A stretch of 64,000 bases of DNA from Paenibacillus tyrphae. GTDB taxonomy: Bacteria > Bacillota > Bacilli > Paenibacillales > NBRC-103111. The stretch spans positions 248,001 to 312,000 of the forward strand of contig NZ_JNVM01000017.1 of assembly GCF_000722545.1 (NCBI RefSeq). Direction: 5' to 3'. The position numbers and the translations under genes are program-made. Below are positions 50,683-59,064 of the stretch, in pieces; position 1 is the stretch's first letter; the number at the start of each line of letters is the position of its first letter. The notes under the pieces are model-generated. The model was not told the DNA's origin and did no database searches. It saw only the letters and a list, made by a program, of their open reading frames with translations.

Positions 50683-51708
50683 TTACGATTTTATAATATC
50701 GGCGACGATTTCGTAAGAACGCAGGCGTGCCTGATGATCAAACACATGGCCAACGACCATTATTTCGTCCGCTTGGGTAGCGTCCAGGAATGCTTGCAGC
50801 TTTTCTTTCACCGTTTCCGGACTGCCGAAGATGGAGGAGCCAAGCTGGTTCTGCAAGGCTTGTTTTTCGTGCTCGCTCCATAGGCCGTCCATGCTGTCCA
50901 CAGGCGGCTGCAGCGGCGCTTCATGCCCCCGGATCAGGTTGAGGAATTGCTGCTGCAATGTCGTGCCCAGACGTTCCGCTTCTTCATCCGTATCCGCGGC
51001 AATGACATTGACGCCAACCATCGCATACGGCTTCTCAAGCACTTTCGAAGGCTGGAAGGCACGACGATATAATTCCATCGCCGGCACGGTGTTGGTGGGC
51101 GAAAAGTGACTGGCGTAAGCAAACGGCAGACCGAGCTGACCGGCCAGTTGAGCGCTGAAGCCGCTGGAACCGAGCAGCCAGATAGGAATCGTCAGGCCCT
51201 CTCCCGGGATCGCCCTCACATGCCTCGGGCCTGAGGCCAACGAGGGGTCGAAATAGGCCCGCAGCTCGGCCAATTGGTCGGGGAAATCCTGGCCTCCGCT
51301 CCGAATGTCTCGGCGCAGCGCGAATGTGGTTCGCTGATCGGTGCCGGGCGCGCGCCCGAGACCCAGATCAATGCGACCCGGGAACAGGGATTCAAGCGTT
51401 CCGAACTGCTCTGCGATCACCAGAGGCGAATGGTTGGGAAGCATGATCCCGCCCGAGCCTACCCGGATCGTTGACGTACCGGACGCCACATGAGCGATCA
51501 CAACGGAAGTAGCGGAGCTGGCGATAAAAGGCATATTGTGGTGTTCCGCCAGCCAATAGCGGTTGTACCCCCACTTCTCTACATGCTGGGCAAGGTCCAG
51601 CGTGTTGCGAAAAGACTCGGCAGGAGTTCCCCCGGCGATGATAGGAGACAGATCGAGCACGGAGAATGGGATATCGCTCAGTCGTTTGTTCGAATGGTTT
51701 GCAGACAT
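50683..51708 (-). CDS. LLM-class flavin-dependent monooxygenase (luciferase-like)
   Basis: The 341-residue protein has the bacterial-luciferase TIM barrel. SVLDLSPIIAGGTPAESF is at the start, HNMPFIASSATSVVIAHVASGTSTIRVGSGG and NHSPLVIAEQFGTLESLFPGRIDLGLGRAPGTD are the family core, and SIFGSPETVKEKLQAFLD is near the end. It uses reduced FMN to oxidise an unknown substrate. GAGG lies eight bases before the chosen ATG. It is a single gene. A CGCG-centred palindrome 65 bases upstream may regulate it. Confidence 0.94.
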   Translation of the reverse strand: MSANHSNKRLSDIPFSVLDLSPIIAGGTPAESFRNTLDLAQHVEKWGYNRYWLAEHHNMPFIASSATSVVIAHVASGTSTIRVGSGGIMLPNHSPLVIAEQFGTLESLFPGRIDLGLGRAPGTDQRTTFALRRDIRSGGQDFPDQLAELRAYFDPSLASGPRHVRAIPGEGLTIPIWLLGSSGFSAQLAGQLGLPFAYASHFSPTNTVPAMELYRRAFQPSKVLEKPYAMVGVNVIAADTDEEAERLGTTLQQQFLNLIRGHEAPLQPPVDSMDGLWSEHEKQALQNQLGSSIFGSPETVKEKLQAFLDATQADEIMVVGHVFDHQARLRSYEIVADIIKS

Positions 51709-51772
51709 ATTGTCTTCCTCGATTCTTTTTGTTATTTTGCCTTGCATCCGACTTTTCACGCCATGAATTTAT

Positions 51773-51784
51773 ATATCGCGATAT
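51773..51784. promoter_or_regulatory. Palindrome ATATCGCGATAT upstream of the LLM monooxygenase
   Basis: A perfect 12-base dyad lies 65-76 bases before the start, next to a second imperfect TATCTA...TAGATA dyad (51783-51800). It is probably an operator for a MarR, PadR or similar repressor encoded elsewhere. Confidence 0.45.
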
Positions 51785-51922
51785 CTATCTTTTTAGATAC
51801 AATAAAAAAAGCAGCATACATGGAAAATCTCTACGCATAGGAATTAACCATGTTTGCAGGTCTATTATTTCATTATATATAGAAATACAGATATGTCAAT
51901 GCAGGGACCGATCCATAAAGAA

Positions 51923-51962
51923 GAGCTGTCTTTTCAGTAGAAATCTACTTCAAGGACAGCTC
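51923..51962 (-). terminator. Terminator of cysI
   Basis: GAGCTGTC pairs with GACAGCTC, with an inner AGTAGA...TCTACT stem. On the minus strand TTCTTTAT follows. Confidence 0.75.
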
Positions 51963-51996
51963 ATCCGATTTGTCATATAAAAATATTCCGTTACTC

Positions 51997-53718
51997 TTAC
52001 TCGTGAAAATCAAGTCCCGAACGGACTTCTTTAACGTAGCCTGCGCGAATCACGAAATCGCCGAAATGCTCGCCTTCCTCGCGTTCCTTCGCATAGCGGT
52101 TCAAGATCGGCCGCAGCTCCGCAAGAATTTGCGTCTCGTCAATATTTTCGCGGTACATTTTATTGAGCCGGTTGCCGGAGAAGCCGCCGCCCAAGTACAT
52201 GTTGTATCTCCCCGGAGCCTTGCCGATAAAGGAAAGCTCCGCAAGCGCAGGCCGGGCGCATCCGTTCGGACAGCCGGTCATCCGAATGACAATCTCCTCT
52301 TCACGCAATCCTGCCTCATCCAAGATCGATTCGATCTTCTCCAGCAGCGTGGGCAAATAGCGCTCCGATTCGGCCATCGCCAGACCACAGGTCGGCAGGG
52401 AAACACAGGCCATCGAGTTTCTGCGCAGCGCGGAATATTGAATCCCGTCGGTCAGTCCGTATCCCTTGATGATTTCCTCGATTTTTTTCTTCTTCTGGGC
52501 CGATACATTGCCTATGATCAGGTTCTGATTCGGCGTCAGACGGAAATCCCCGTTGTGCACCTTGGCAATTTCCCGCAACCCGGACATTAAGAGGTAATTG
52601 TCCTCGTCCTTCACCCGGCCGTTCTGAATGAAGAGGGTGAAATGCCATTTGCCGTTGCTTCCCTTCACCCAGCCATAACGATCGCCATTGTGGTCGAAAT
52701 GATAAGGGCGCGCTTCCTCCAGCTTCCACCCCAAGCGCTGATGAAGCTCGTCGATAAACCATTCCAAACCGCGGTCATCGATCGTGTACTTGAACCGGGC
52801 ATGCTTTCGTACCGAACGGTCGCCATAATCCCTTTGGATCGTGACCGTTTTTTCGGCCACGTCGACGGCCTGCTCCGGTGTGACGAACCCGATCACCCGC
52901 GCCAGCTGCGGATACGTTTGCGGATCGCCGTGCGTCATCCCCATGCCTCCGCCGACAGCCACATTGAAGCCCAGCAGCCGTCCTCCCTCATGAATCGCGA
53001 TGAAGCCAAGATCCTGAGAGAAGACATCGACGTCGTTGGAAGGCGGCACGGCTATGCCGATCTTGAACTTACGCGGCAAGTAAACCGGTCCGTATATCGG
53101 TTCTTGCGCTTCGCCGTCACGGCTGTCGACAACCTTCTCTTCATCCAGCCAAATTTCGTGATAGGCTCTGGTTCGCGGATCAAGATGATGGCTGATCTTC
53201 TTGGCCCATTCGTACACCTGCTCGTGGATTTCGGAAGCGTACGGGTTCGGATTGCACATCACGTTACGATTGACGTCCCCGCATGCCGCAAGCGTGCTTA
53301 ACAGCGCTTCGTTGACTTCCTTGATGACCTGCTTCATGTTCCACTTGATCACGCCGTGAAGCTGGAACGACTGCCGGGTCGTGAGACGAATCGTTCCGTT
53401 CGCATATTGCTGCGCGATGCGATCCATCATCAGCCATTGCTCCGACGTAACGACGCCGCCTGCGGCCCTCACACGCACCATGAACTGGTAGGCCGGCTCC
53501 AGCTTCTGTTTATTCCGCTCGTTGCGAAGATCCCGGTCATCCTGCATATAGCTTCCGTGAAATTTCATCAAGCGGTTATCGTCCTCGGGAATGGAGCCCG
53601 TGATTCTATCCGTGAGCGTGTCCGCAAGAGATCCCCGCAGGTAGTCGCTTCGCTTCTTGATCTCCTCTACATCGCTATGAGGCGCACTATTTGCTGAAAG
53701 TAAATTATTTTCGCTCAT
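51997..53718 (-). CDS. cysI: Assimilatory sulfite reductase hemoprotein subunit
   Basis: The 573-residue cytosolic enzyme reduces sulfite to sulfide with six electrons, using siroheme and a 4Fe-4S cluster. The cluster ligands are in ACVSLPTCGLAMAESER (C-x5-C) and MTGCPNGCARP (C-x3-C). Basic residues for sulfite binding are in the N-terminal half (TTRQSFQLHGV, GDVNRNVMCNP). The length is typical. The ATG follows AGAGGGG with a little excess spacing. It lies 35 bases after cysJ and forms the cysJI operon. Electrons come from CysJ. Confidence 0.97.
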   Translation of the reverse strand: MSENNLLSANSAPHSDVEEIKKRSDYLRGSLADTLTDRITGSIPEDDNRLMKFHGSYMQDDRDLRNERNKQKLEPAYQFMVRVRAAGGVVTSEQWLMMDRIAQQYANGTIRLTTRQSFQLHGVIKWNMKQVIKEVNEALLSTLAACGDVNRNVMCNPNPYASEIHEQVYEWAKKISHHLDPRTRAYHEIWLDEEKVVDSRDGEAQEPIYGPVYLPRKFKIGIAVPPSNDVDVFSQDLGFIAIHEGGRLLGFNVAVGGGMGMTHGDPQTYPQLARVIGFVTPEQAVDVAEKTVTIQRDYGDRSVRKHARFKYTIDDRGLEWFIDELHQRLGWKLEEARPYHFDHNGDRYGWVKGSNGKWHFTLFIQNGRVKDEDNYLLMSGLREIAKVHNGDFRLTPNQNLIIGNVSAQKKKKIEEIIKGYGLTDGIQYSALRRNSMACVSLPTCGLAMAESERYLPTLLEKIESILDEAGLREEEIVIRMTGCPNGCARPALAELSFIGKAPGRYNMYLGGGFSGNRLNKMYRENIDETQILAELRPILNRYAKEREEGEHFGDFVIRAGYVKEVRSGLDFHE

Positions 53719-53753
53719 GTCCCTATCCCCTCTCGTTATCTTTGAGTCTGAAC

Positions 53754-55559
53754 TCAGTAGACATCTCGCTGATAACGTTTGTCCTGTTGCAATCGTGCCA
53801 AATACTCCGCAGCGGCCTCTGAGCTAAGTCCGCCCTCCCGCTCGATCATGGTGGCGAGAGCGGCATGAACGTCATGCGCCATGTGCTTTTCGTCTCCGCA
53901 CACGTAGATGCCGGCTCCTTCCTCCAGCCATTGATACAATTCCTTGCCGTGTTCAAGAATGCGGTGCTGCACATAGACCTTCTGATCCGTATCGCGGGAG
54001 AACGCCACATCCATGCGGGTCAGCACGCCATCCTTCAGCCAACGCTGCCACTCGACCTGATAGAGGAAATCCGTGGAGAAATGGCGGTCGCCAAAAAACA
54101 ACCACGTCTTGCCCTGCGCCCCGGTTTCTTCCCGCTCGCCCAAGAAAGCCCGGAACGGAGCAGCGCCTGTGCCGGGTCCGATCATGATGATTGGCGTATC
54201 CGGATTTTGCGGAAGCTTGAAATTCGGATTGTGCTGGATAAATACCGGCAGCGAATCGCCCAGCTCCAAATGCTCGGCGATATAAGTCGAGCATACGCCG
54301 TATCGCTCTCGTCCGTGCGCTTCGTATTGTACCTTTCGGATCGTGAGATGCACCTCGTCCGGGTACGCCTTCGGGCTGCTGGAAATGGAATAAAGACGCG
54401 GCGGCAGCTTGCGAAGAATCGATACGAATGATCTGCCCGATACTCCTTTAAGCTGATAATCCTGCACCAGATCCAACAAATCCCGGCTTTTGATATACGC
54501 TCGAAGCTCCTGCTCACGTCCCGGCGCAAGCAGCTCCTGCAGGCCGCTGCCCGGGAAAAGAGTGGCCGCTTGCTCCAACAGCGGTTTGGTCAGAACCGTA
54601 ATTTCATAATGACCGGTCAAAGCCTCAAGCAGGGTGCGCTCGTTGCCGTTTTTATCGACCGGAACGAGCTCCTCCCGGTTCCAATCCATCGCCTGGACCA
54701 GTTCGTCGACAAGTCTGGGATGATTCTTGGGATACACGCCCAAGCTGTCGCCCGGCTCATACTGGAGATTGGATCCTTCAAGCGAAATCTCCAGGTGACG
54801 TGTTTCCCGGTCCGATCCGCGGCCGTTCAGATTCAAATTTTCAAGCACTGCGGCTTGAAACGGGTTAGACCTCGAATATTCCGTCGGCTGCGTCTCGTTC
54901 CAGACGGTTGCACCGCCGCCATTTGCGGAGGACTGGGCCGCAGGGGCCTCGTTCAGAGAAGCCAGGACACGATCCATCCACTCCGCCGCGGAATCCTCAA
55001 AATCGACATCGCAGTCAACGCGTGCGGTAAGCCTTTTGCCACCGAGCTCCTCAAGACGCTTGTCGAAGTCCTTGCCCGTCTGGCAGAAAAATTCATAGGA
55101 AGTGTCCCCCAAAGCCAATACGGAAAACCGCAAGCCTTCCAATTGCGGCGCCCGCTTGCTGTGCAGAAATTCATAGAAAGACAGCGCATTATCCGGCGGT
55201 TCGCCTTCCCCGTGCGTACTCACCAGAATGAGCAGATTTTCAACCTTCTTTAACGTATTCGGCTTGAAATCGCTCATGGAGGAAAGCGTTGGCTGGAGGC
55301 CCTGCTCCTTCAGCTTTTCGCTCAGCTTCTTGGCCAGCTTCTGGCTGTTCCCGGTCTGGGAACCGAATAGCACCGTGACCTCCTTGGAGAGGACCGGTTG
55401 GTTCACGGCCGGAGCAGCCGCCGAAGCTTCAGTTTTGTGCAGAGCCGTCAAATAACCGCTCAGCCAAATCTTCTGCACCTCGGTAAGCGTAGGCAGCAAA
55501 CGGTTGAGAAGCTCCACTTGCTCTTGATTAAAAGGACTGTTCATCACCTGTAATATCAA
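53754..55559 (-). CDS. cysJ: Sulfite reductase flavoprotein subunit (NADPH)
   Basis: The protein has 601 residues. A flavodoxin-like FMN domain (about 60-200; SQTGNSQKLAKKL, STHGEGEPPDNALSF) is followed by an FAD-binding domain (about 220-440; RLYSISSSP) and an NADPH-binding end (MIGPGTGAAPFRAFL, YVCGDEKHMAHDVHAAL, and an aromatic Tyr at the C-terminus). It moves electrons from NADPH to CysI. The start is a TTG at 55559: GAGGTG lies seven bases upstream, and the resulting MILQVMNSPFNQEQ closely follows the B. subtilis CysJ N-terminus as I recall it. The ATG at 55544 is less likely. Confidence 0.96.
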   Translation of the reverse strand: MILQVMNSPFNQEQVELLNRLLPTLTEVQKIWLSGYLTALHKTEASAAAPAVNQPVLSKEVTVLFGSQTGNSQKLAKKLSEKLKEQGLQPTLSSMSDFKPNTLKKVENLLILVSTHGEGEPPDNALSFYEFLHSKRAPQLEGLRFSVLALGDTSYEFFCQTGKDFDKRLEELGGKRLTARVDCDVDFEDSAAEWMDRVLASLNEAPAAQSSANGGGATVWNETQPTEYSRSNPFQAAVLENLNLNGRGSDRETRHLEISLEGSNLQYEPGDSLGVYPKNHPRLVDELVQAMDWNREELVPVDKNGNERTLLEALTGHYEITVLTKPLLEQAATLFPGSGLQELLAPGREQELRAYIKSRDLLDLVQDYQLKGVSGRSFVSILRKLPPRLYSISSSPKAYPDEVHLTIRKVQYEAHGRERYGVCSTYIAEHLELGDSLPVFIQHNPNFKLPQNPDTPIIMIGPGTGAAPFRAFLGEREETGAQGKTWLFFGDRHFSTDFLYQVEWQRWLKDGVLTRMDVAFSRDTDQKVYVQHRILEHGKELYQWLEEGAGIYVCGDEKHMAHDVHAALATMIEREGGLSSEAAAEYLARLQQDKRYQRDVY

Positions 55560-55737
55560 CAATATGCACCTCACATAGGATGAAAAATAATTCCCAGTAT
55601 TCTTATATAATTAATTTTATCTTATCTCCAAGCTATCATAGCCGGGGAAACGGATCAATTAAAAGGATTTTATAGCTTTTATTAGTTTTGCTGATAAATC
55701 GCCGGCGCTACCGGATCAAAAATTAATATTGCCCAAC

Positions 55738-55762
55738 AAACCAATATCCGATATATTGGTTT
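55738..55762 (+). promoter_or_regulatory. Perfect palindrome abutting the GntR start codon
   Basis: The ten-base arms AAACCAATAT and ATATTGGTTT, with a five-base spacer, end one base before the ATG. This is the likely operator of the GntR regulator. It occupies the place where a ribosome site would be. Confidence 0.7.
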
Positions 55763-55763
55763 T

Positions 55764-56429
55764 ATGAAAAAAGATCAGATTCAACCCATTCAACGGCAGT
55801 CGTTTAGAGATGAAGTCTATCAAACTTTAAAAAAGTGGATTATCACCTTGGAATTACATCCCGGAGAACGCTTGAGCGACAAAGAATTGGCGGAGAAATT
55901 CGGCATTAGCCGCACGCCGGTCAGGGAGGCGCTCAAAAGGCTTGAAGATGAAGGCCTGGTCGCCTCCCTCCCGGGATCGTCCACTTACGTAGCGCCATTA
56001 AATGTAACGGAGGCGAAGCACGCATTTACGGTCGTCGCCGTCTTGCACGCTTTAGCGGCAAGGCTCGCATGTCCTGTTTTGAAGGAAGCGGATTTTCAAG
56101 CACTAGAGGCAAGCAATAACGCCTTGCAGCTTGCGATTGAACAAGGCGACGTGATTCAAGCCATCGAGGCGGATACGCATTTTCACAAGGTGTTCTTGGA
56201 CGCGGCCGGGAACCCGGAGATCCTACTGGCATTAGAACGCAGTATCCCCAAAATTCAGCGACTGGAGATTTCCCAATTTAATAGCCTGAAAGGGTTAAAT
56301 TCCGTGGAGCAGCACAATCACATTATGGCCGCTTGCCGAAGTGGGGAGTATGAAAAGGTTGTCCGTCTTGTCGAAGAAAACTGGCTAAGTCTCGGCGAGC
56401 TGCTAACCCAACCAACGGAACCGAGGTGA
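55764..56429 (+). CDS. GntR-family regulator, FadR/FCD type
   Basis: The 221-residue protein has an N-terminal winged HTH (SFRDEVYQTLKKWIITLELHPGERLSDKELAEKFGISRTPVREALKRLEDEGLV) and a helical FCD ligand-binding domain (about 85-215) with a His-bearing THFHKVFL. No Shine-Dalgarno is visible before the start, and a 25-bp palindrome fills that space. So the mRNA may be leaderless, or the start may be elsewhere; I saw no better start. The downstream transporter follows with seven bases between, suggesting that the regulator controls it and itself. Confidence 0.92.
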   Translation: MKKDQIQPIQRQSFRDEVYQTLKKWIITLELHPGERLSDKELAEKFGISRTPVREALKRLEDEGLVASLPGSSTYVAPLNVTEAKHAFTVVAVLHALAARLACPVLKEADFQALEASNNALQLAIEQGDVIQAIEADTHFHKVFLDAAGNPEILLALERSIPKIQRLEISQFNSLKGLNSVEQHNHIMAACRSGEYEKVVRLVEENWLSLGELLTQPTEPR

Positions 56430-56435
56430 GTCCAG

Positions 56436-57419
56436 TTGAAGCCCATTTTGATCGGTATATGCTCGGCCTTCTTTTTTGCTTTTACCTTTGTTCTCAATGC
56501 CTCGATGGAGCTGTCCGGCGGGAGTTGGATTTGGAGCGCTTCGCTGCGCTATCTCTTCATGGTTCCGCTGCTCTTGGGCATCGTACTGGCTCGAAAAAAC
56601 CTGCGTCCGCTCTTAACGGAAATGAGAAAACAACCTGGAACGTGGCTATTGTGGGGTACGGTGGGATTCGGGTTGTTCTATGCTCCTTTATGCTTCGCAA
56701 CCGCATATTCCCCCGGCTGGCTGATTGCCGGCACATGGCAAGTTACGATTATCTCGGGCACTTTGCTTGCACCGTTATTTTGGGAAACGATCTCGACCGA
56801 CAAAGGACCCATGCAAGCCCGGGGGAAAATTCCCGTTAAGGGTCTGATCATGTCGCTCCTCATCCTGCTAGGGATTATTCTCATGCAGATTGAACATGCC
56901 AAAAGCCTTTCCTTCGAAAGCCTAATGCTCGGGGTGGTCCCTGTGCTGATCGCGTCGTTCGCCTATCCTTTGGGCAATCGGAAAATGATGGAGCTTTGCG
57001 AGGGGCGTTTGGATCCTTTTCAGAGGGTATTGGGCATGACGATTGCAAGTCTGCCTTTCTGGCTGGTCCTTTCCTTGTATGGCTTGTCTACCGTAGGATT
57101 GCCAAGCAAGGAGCAGAGCTTTCAAGCGCTGCTGGTCGCCCTTTTTTCCGGCGTCGTGGCCACCGTCCTCTTCTTCAAAGCAACGGATATGGTGCGAGGA
57201 AATATGCGGAAGCTGGCTTCGGTCGAAGCCACGCAATCGATGGAAGTCCTGTTCGCCTTAGCCGGGGAGCTGCTGTTTTTGTCGATCCCGCTGCCTTCTC
57301 TTTTATCTTGGTGCGGGATGATTGTCGTTGTTCTCGGCATGATTTTGCATAGTTATGTGGCGAATAAGCAAGAGGAACGTCGATTGAAACCGTCAGCCGC
57401 GCTGAACGAAAGAACATAA
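56436..57419 (+). CDS. DMT-superfamily multidrug-efflux-type transporter
   Basis: The 327-residue membrane protein has about ten helices, like the EmrE-related DMT family of Firmicutes annotated as 'multidrug resistance efflux transporter'. ICSAFFFAFTFVLNASMELSGG starts it, and SFAYPLGNRKMMEL is in the middle. The C-terminal tail is charged. The TTG start has GAGGTGA seven bases upstream, which overlaps the GntR stop codon, so the two genes form an operon. Substrate unknown. Confidence 0.9.
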   Translation: MKPILIGICSAFFFAFTFVLNASMELSGGSWIWSASLRYLFMVPLLLGIVLARKNLRPLLTEMRKQPGTWLLWGTVGFGLFYAPLCFATAYSPGWLIAGTWQVTIISGTLLAPLFWETISTDKGPMQARGKIPVKGLIMSLLILLGIILMQIEHAKSLSFESLMLGVVPVLIASFAYPLGNRKMMELCEGRLDPFQRVLGMTIASLPFWLVLSLYGLSTVGLPSKEQSFQALLVALFSGVVATVLFFKATDMVRGNMRKLASVEATQSMEVLFALAGELLFLSIPLPSLLSWCGMIVVVLGMILHSYVANKQEERRLKPSAALNERT

Positions 57420-57467
57420 AAATATCGCCGTCCAGCTCCGACAGAGCGTGTGAACGGCGATATTTTT
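57418..57467. terminator. Bidirectional terminator after the DMT transporter
   Basis: Perfect 14-base arms, AAAAATATCGCCGT and ACGGCGATATTTTT. It also ends the leftward AHSA1 operon. Confidence 0.93.
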
Positions 57468-57483
57468 AATTCCTCCCGCATAG

Positions 57484-57924
57484 CTAGGAGGACATTTCTT
57501 CCAGCAACAGGCCTAACCGGTCGAGGTTCTGTTCATTGCCTTCAATACAGTATGCCTTGGCTTGCTCGAATTCCTCGGTTATCTTGAAAAGCTGACGGTA
57601 AGTAACTTTGGTGCGGCCTTCCAGGTTCTCAAAAGTTGCCGTTACCCGAAATTCGGGACTGGACAGATGATCAAGCACGATCCGCTCCAGCGGCACGATC
57701 TCGACAAAGACGCTATGGTTCGGGTAATCCGTGCCATTCGGTCCATGCATGGTGAAACGCCACGTGCCGCCCGGCCTGATATCGCACTCGTGAAATGTAT
57801 TCGTGAAGCCACGCGGCCCCCACCAACGAGCGAGCAAGTCAGGGGTTGTCCAAGCCCGGAATACAAGCTCCCGCGGTACATCGAACTCACGTGAGGAAAT
57901 AATTTCATTTTTACCCATGGTCAT
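57484..57924 (-). CDS. SRPBCC/AHSA1-family protein (second of two)
   Basis: The 146-residue helix-grip domain reads REFDVPRELVFRAWTTPDLLARWWGPRGFTN, RPGGTWRFTMHGPNGTDYPNH, and ends with KAYCIEGNEQNLDRLGLLLEEM. It can bind hydrophobic ligands; no enzyme activity is known. I chose the ATG at 57924 because AGGGG is about seven bases upstream; it overlaps the previous gene by 14 bases, so the two are translationally coupled. Upstream frames to 58014 are read from inside that gene and have no site. Confidence 0.9.
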   Translation of the reverse strand: MTMGKNEIISSREFDVPRELVFRAWTTPDLLARWWGPRGFTNTFHECDIRPGGTWRFTMHGPNGTDYPNHSVFVEIVPLERIVLDHLSSPEFRVTATFENLEGRTKVTYRQLFKITEEFEQAKAYCIEGNEQNLDRLGLLLEEMSS

Positions 57925-58369
57925 GACCATTCCCCTCTTCAAAGACCTTGCCGAGCGCGTCCAGCATGAGTTTGGTACCGTGCTCCCGTATTTCCGGTGT
58001 ATCGTGTCCGTCAAAGTAGGCCCCTTGCTCCGTAAAAATGAGTTTCGTGCCGCCCTCCAGCTTGATCAGCTCGACCGTTGTATTCGAGACGGAGACGCGT
58101 GTGCTGCCGGAATCCAGGGTGTACGTATAGACGATGCGCTGCTCCGGAACAATTTCCTGGTAGCTGGCGTCGAACGTAAAGACCGGCCCTTCCGGCGGCC
58201 CGCCGCTGCTGTACTCGCGCCCGCCAACCCGAAAGTCGAAGATCTCCGGCTTCGAAAACCATTTCGCTTTGGCAACCGGGTCAGCCCAGGCTTGATAAAC
58301 CCGCTCCGGCGAGGCGGCATAAGTCCGCTCGACGACGAAGGTCGCATGCTTAACAAATCGTTCATTCAT
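57911..58369 (-). CDS. SRPBCC/AHSA1-family protein (first of two)
   Basis: The 152-residue protein reads FVVERTYAASPERVYQAWADPVAKAKWFSKPE and ends with FTEQGAYFDGHDTPEIREHGTKLMLDALG, which is the ActR/AHSA1 pattern. AGGAGG lies seven bases before the ATG. Its ATG overlaps the MerR stop (ATGA). Two tandem AHSA1 genes behind a regulator are common in Paenibacillus; the ligand is not known. Confidence 0.92.
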   Translation of the reverse strand: MNERFVKHATFVVERTYAASPERVYQAWADPVAKAKWFSKPEIFDFRVGGREYSSGGPPEGPVFTFDASYQEIVPEQRIVYTYTLDSGSTRVSVSNTTVELIKLEGGTKLIFTEQGAYFDGHDTPEIREHGTKLMLDALGKVFEEGNGHDHG

Positions 58370-58869
58370 TGATTTTCCTCCTTAGGTTTCGGCATTCTCT
58401 CCTCGGCAAGAAAGTCCCCCAACAGATCCAGGTTTCGCTCCCAAATCGCTTGCCGCTCAATGACCAGCTTCTCAAATGACATTTTCATCGCTTGCAGAAG
58501 GCTCGTGAAATCTTCCACCGTTAATTGCGCCTTGCCCTGCATAAGCTTGGATACATGTTCGAGCTGCTCCAACAGTTTCTGCTGCAGCTTGATCTGCTCT
58601 TTGACTCGGTTGATCTGCAAGTTGACGATCTCAAGCGGACTGATTTGCCCGCCGGTTAAAACCGATTTAATCTCCTCAAGAGATAGCCCCAGCTCTTTCA
58701 GCGATAAAATCTGGTGCAAACGCGACAGGTCCGATTCATTGTACAGCCTGTGGCCGGATTCCGTATGTTCCGACGGAGAGAACAACCCGATTTGATCATA
58801 AAAACGCAAGGTTCGTACGGTAAGCCCCGTCAGATTGGCGAGGTCTCCGATCTTCCAATAGCTCTTCAT
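58366..58869 (-). CDS. MerR-family regulator of the AHSA1 operon
   Basis: The 167-residue protein has the MerR winged helix (WKIGDLANLTGLTVRTLRFYDQIGLF and SEHTESGHRLYNESDLSRLHQIL), a long dimer coiled coil (about 85-120), and a C-terminal part (about 125-167) that may bind a ligand. GGAG lies seven bases before the ATG. A MerR-type promoter with a 19-bp spacer and internal dyad precedes it, so it activates its own operon with the two AHSA1 genes downstream. Confidence 0.93.
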   Translation of the reverse strand: MKSYWKIGDLANLTGLTVRTLRFYDQIGLFSPSEHTESGHRLYNESDLSRLHQILSLKELGLSLEEIKSVLTGGQISPLEIVNLQINRVKEQIKLQQKLLEQLEHVSKLMQGKAQLTVEDFTSLLQAMKMSFEKLVIERQAIWERNLDLLGDFLAEERMPKPKEENQ

Positions 58870-58913
58870 TCATCATCTCCACTCTTTGGCGCTAGCTTTA
58901 TACCGGTAGCTTC

Positions 58914-58944
58914 ATTATAAAACCTTACGTTACGTAAGGTGCAA
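58914..58944 (-). promoter_or_regulatory. MerR-type promoter with 19-bp spacer and dyad
   Basis: On the minus strand TTGCAC (58939-58944) and TATAAT (58914-58919) are 19 bp apart. The dyad ACCTTACG-TAA-CGTAAGGT lies almost wholly in the spacer (58922-58940). Overlong spacers with a central dyad are typical of MerR-activated promoters. Confidence 0.88.
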
Positions 58945-59064
58945 GCATAATTATGCCGTTTGGCGCAGATTTGTTGGATAGCGTAAAAACGACATCACGA
59001 TCCGCCTTATCTGAAGCCGCGTAGATCATGATGCCGCTCAAATCACTTCATTCGTATGACCCGT

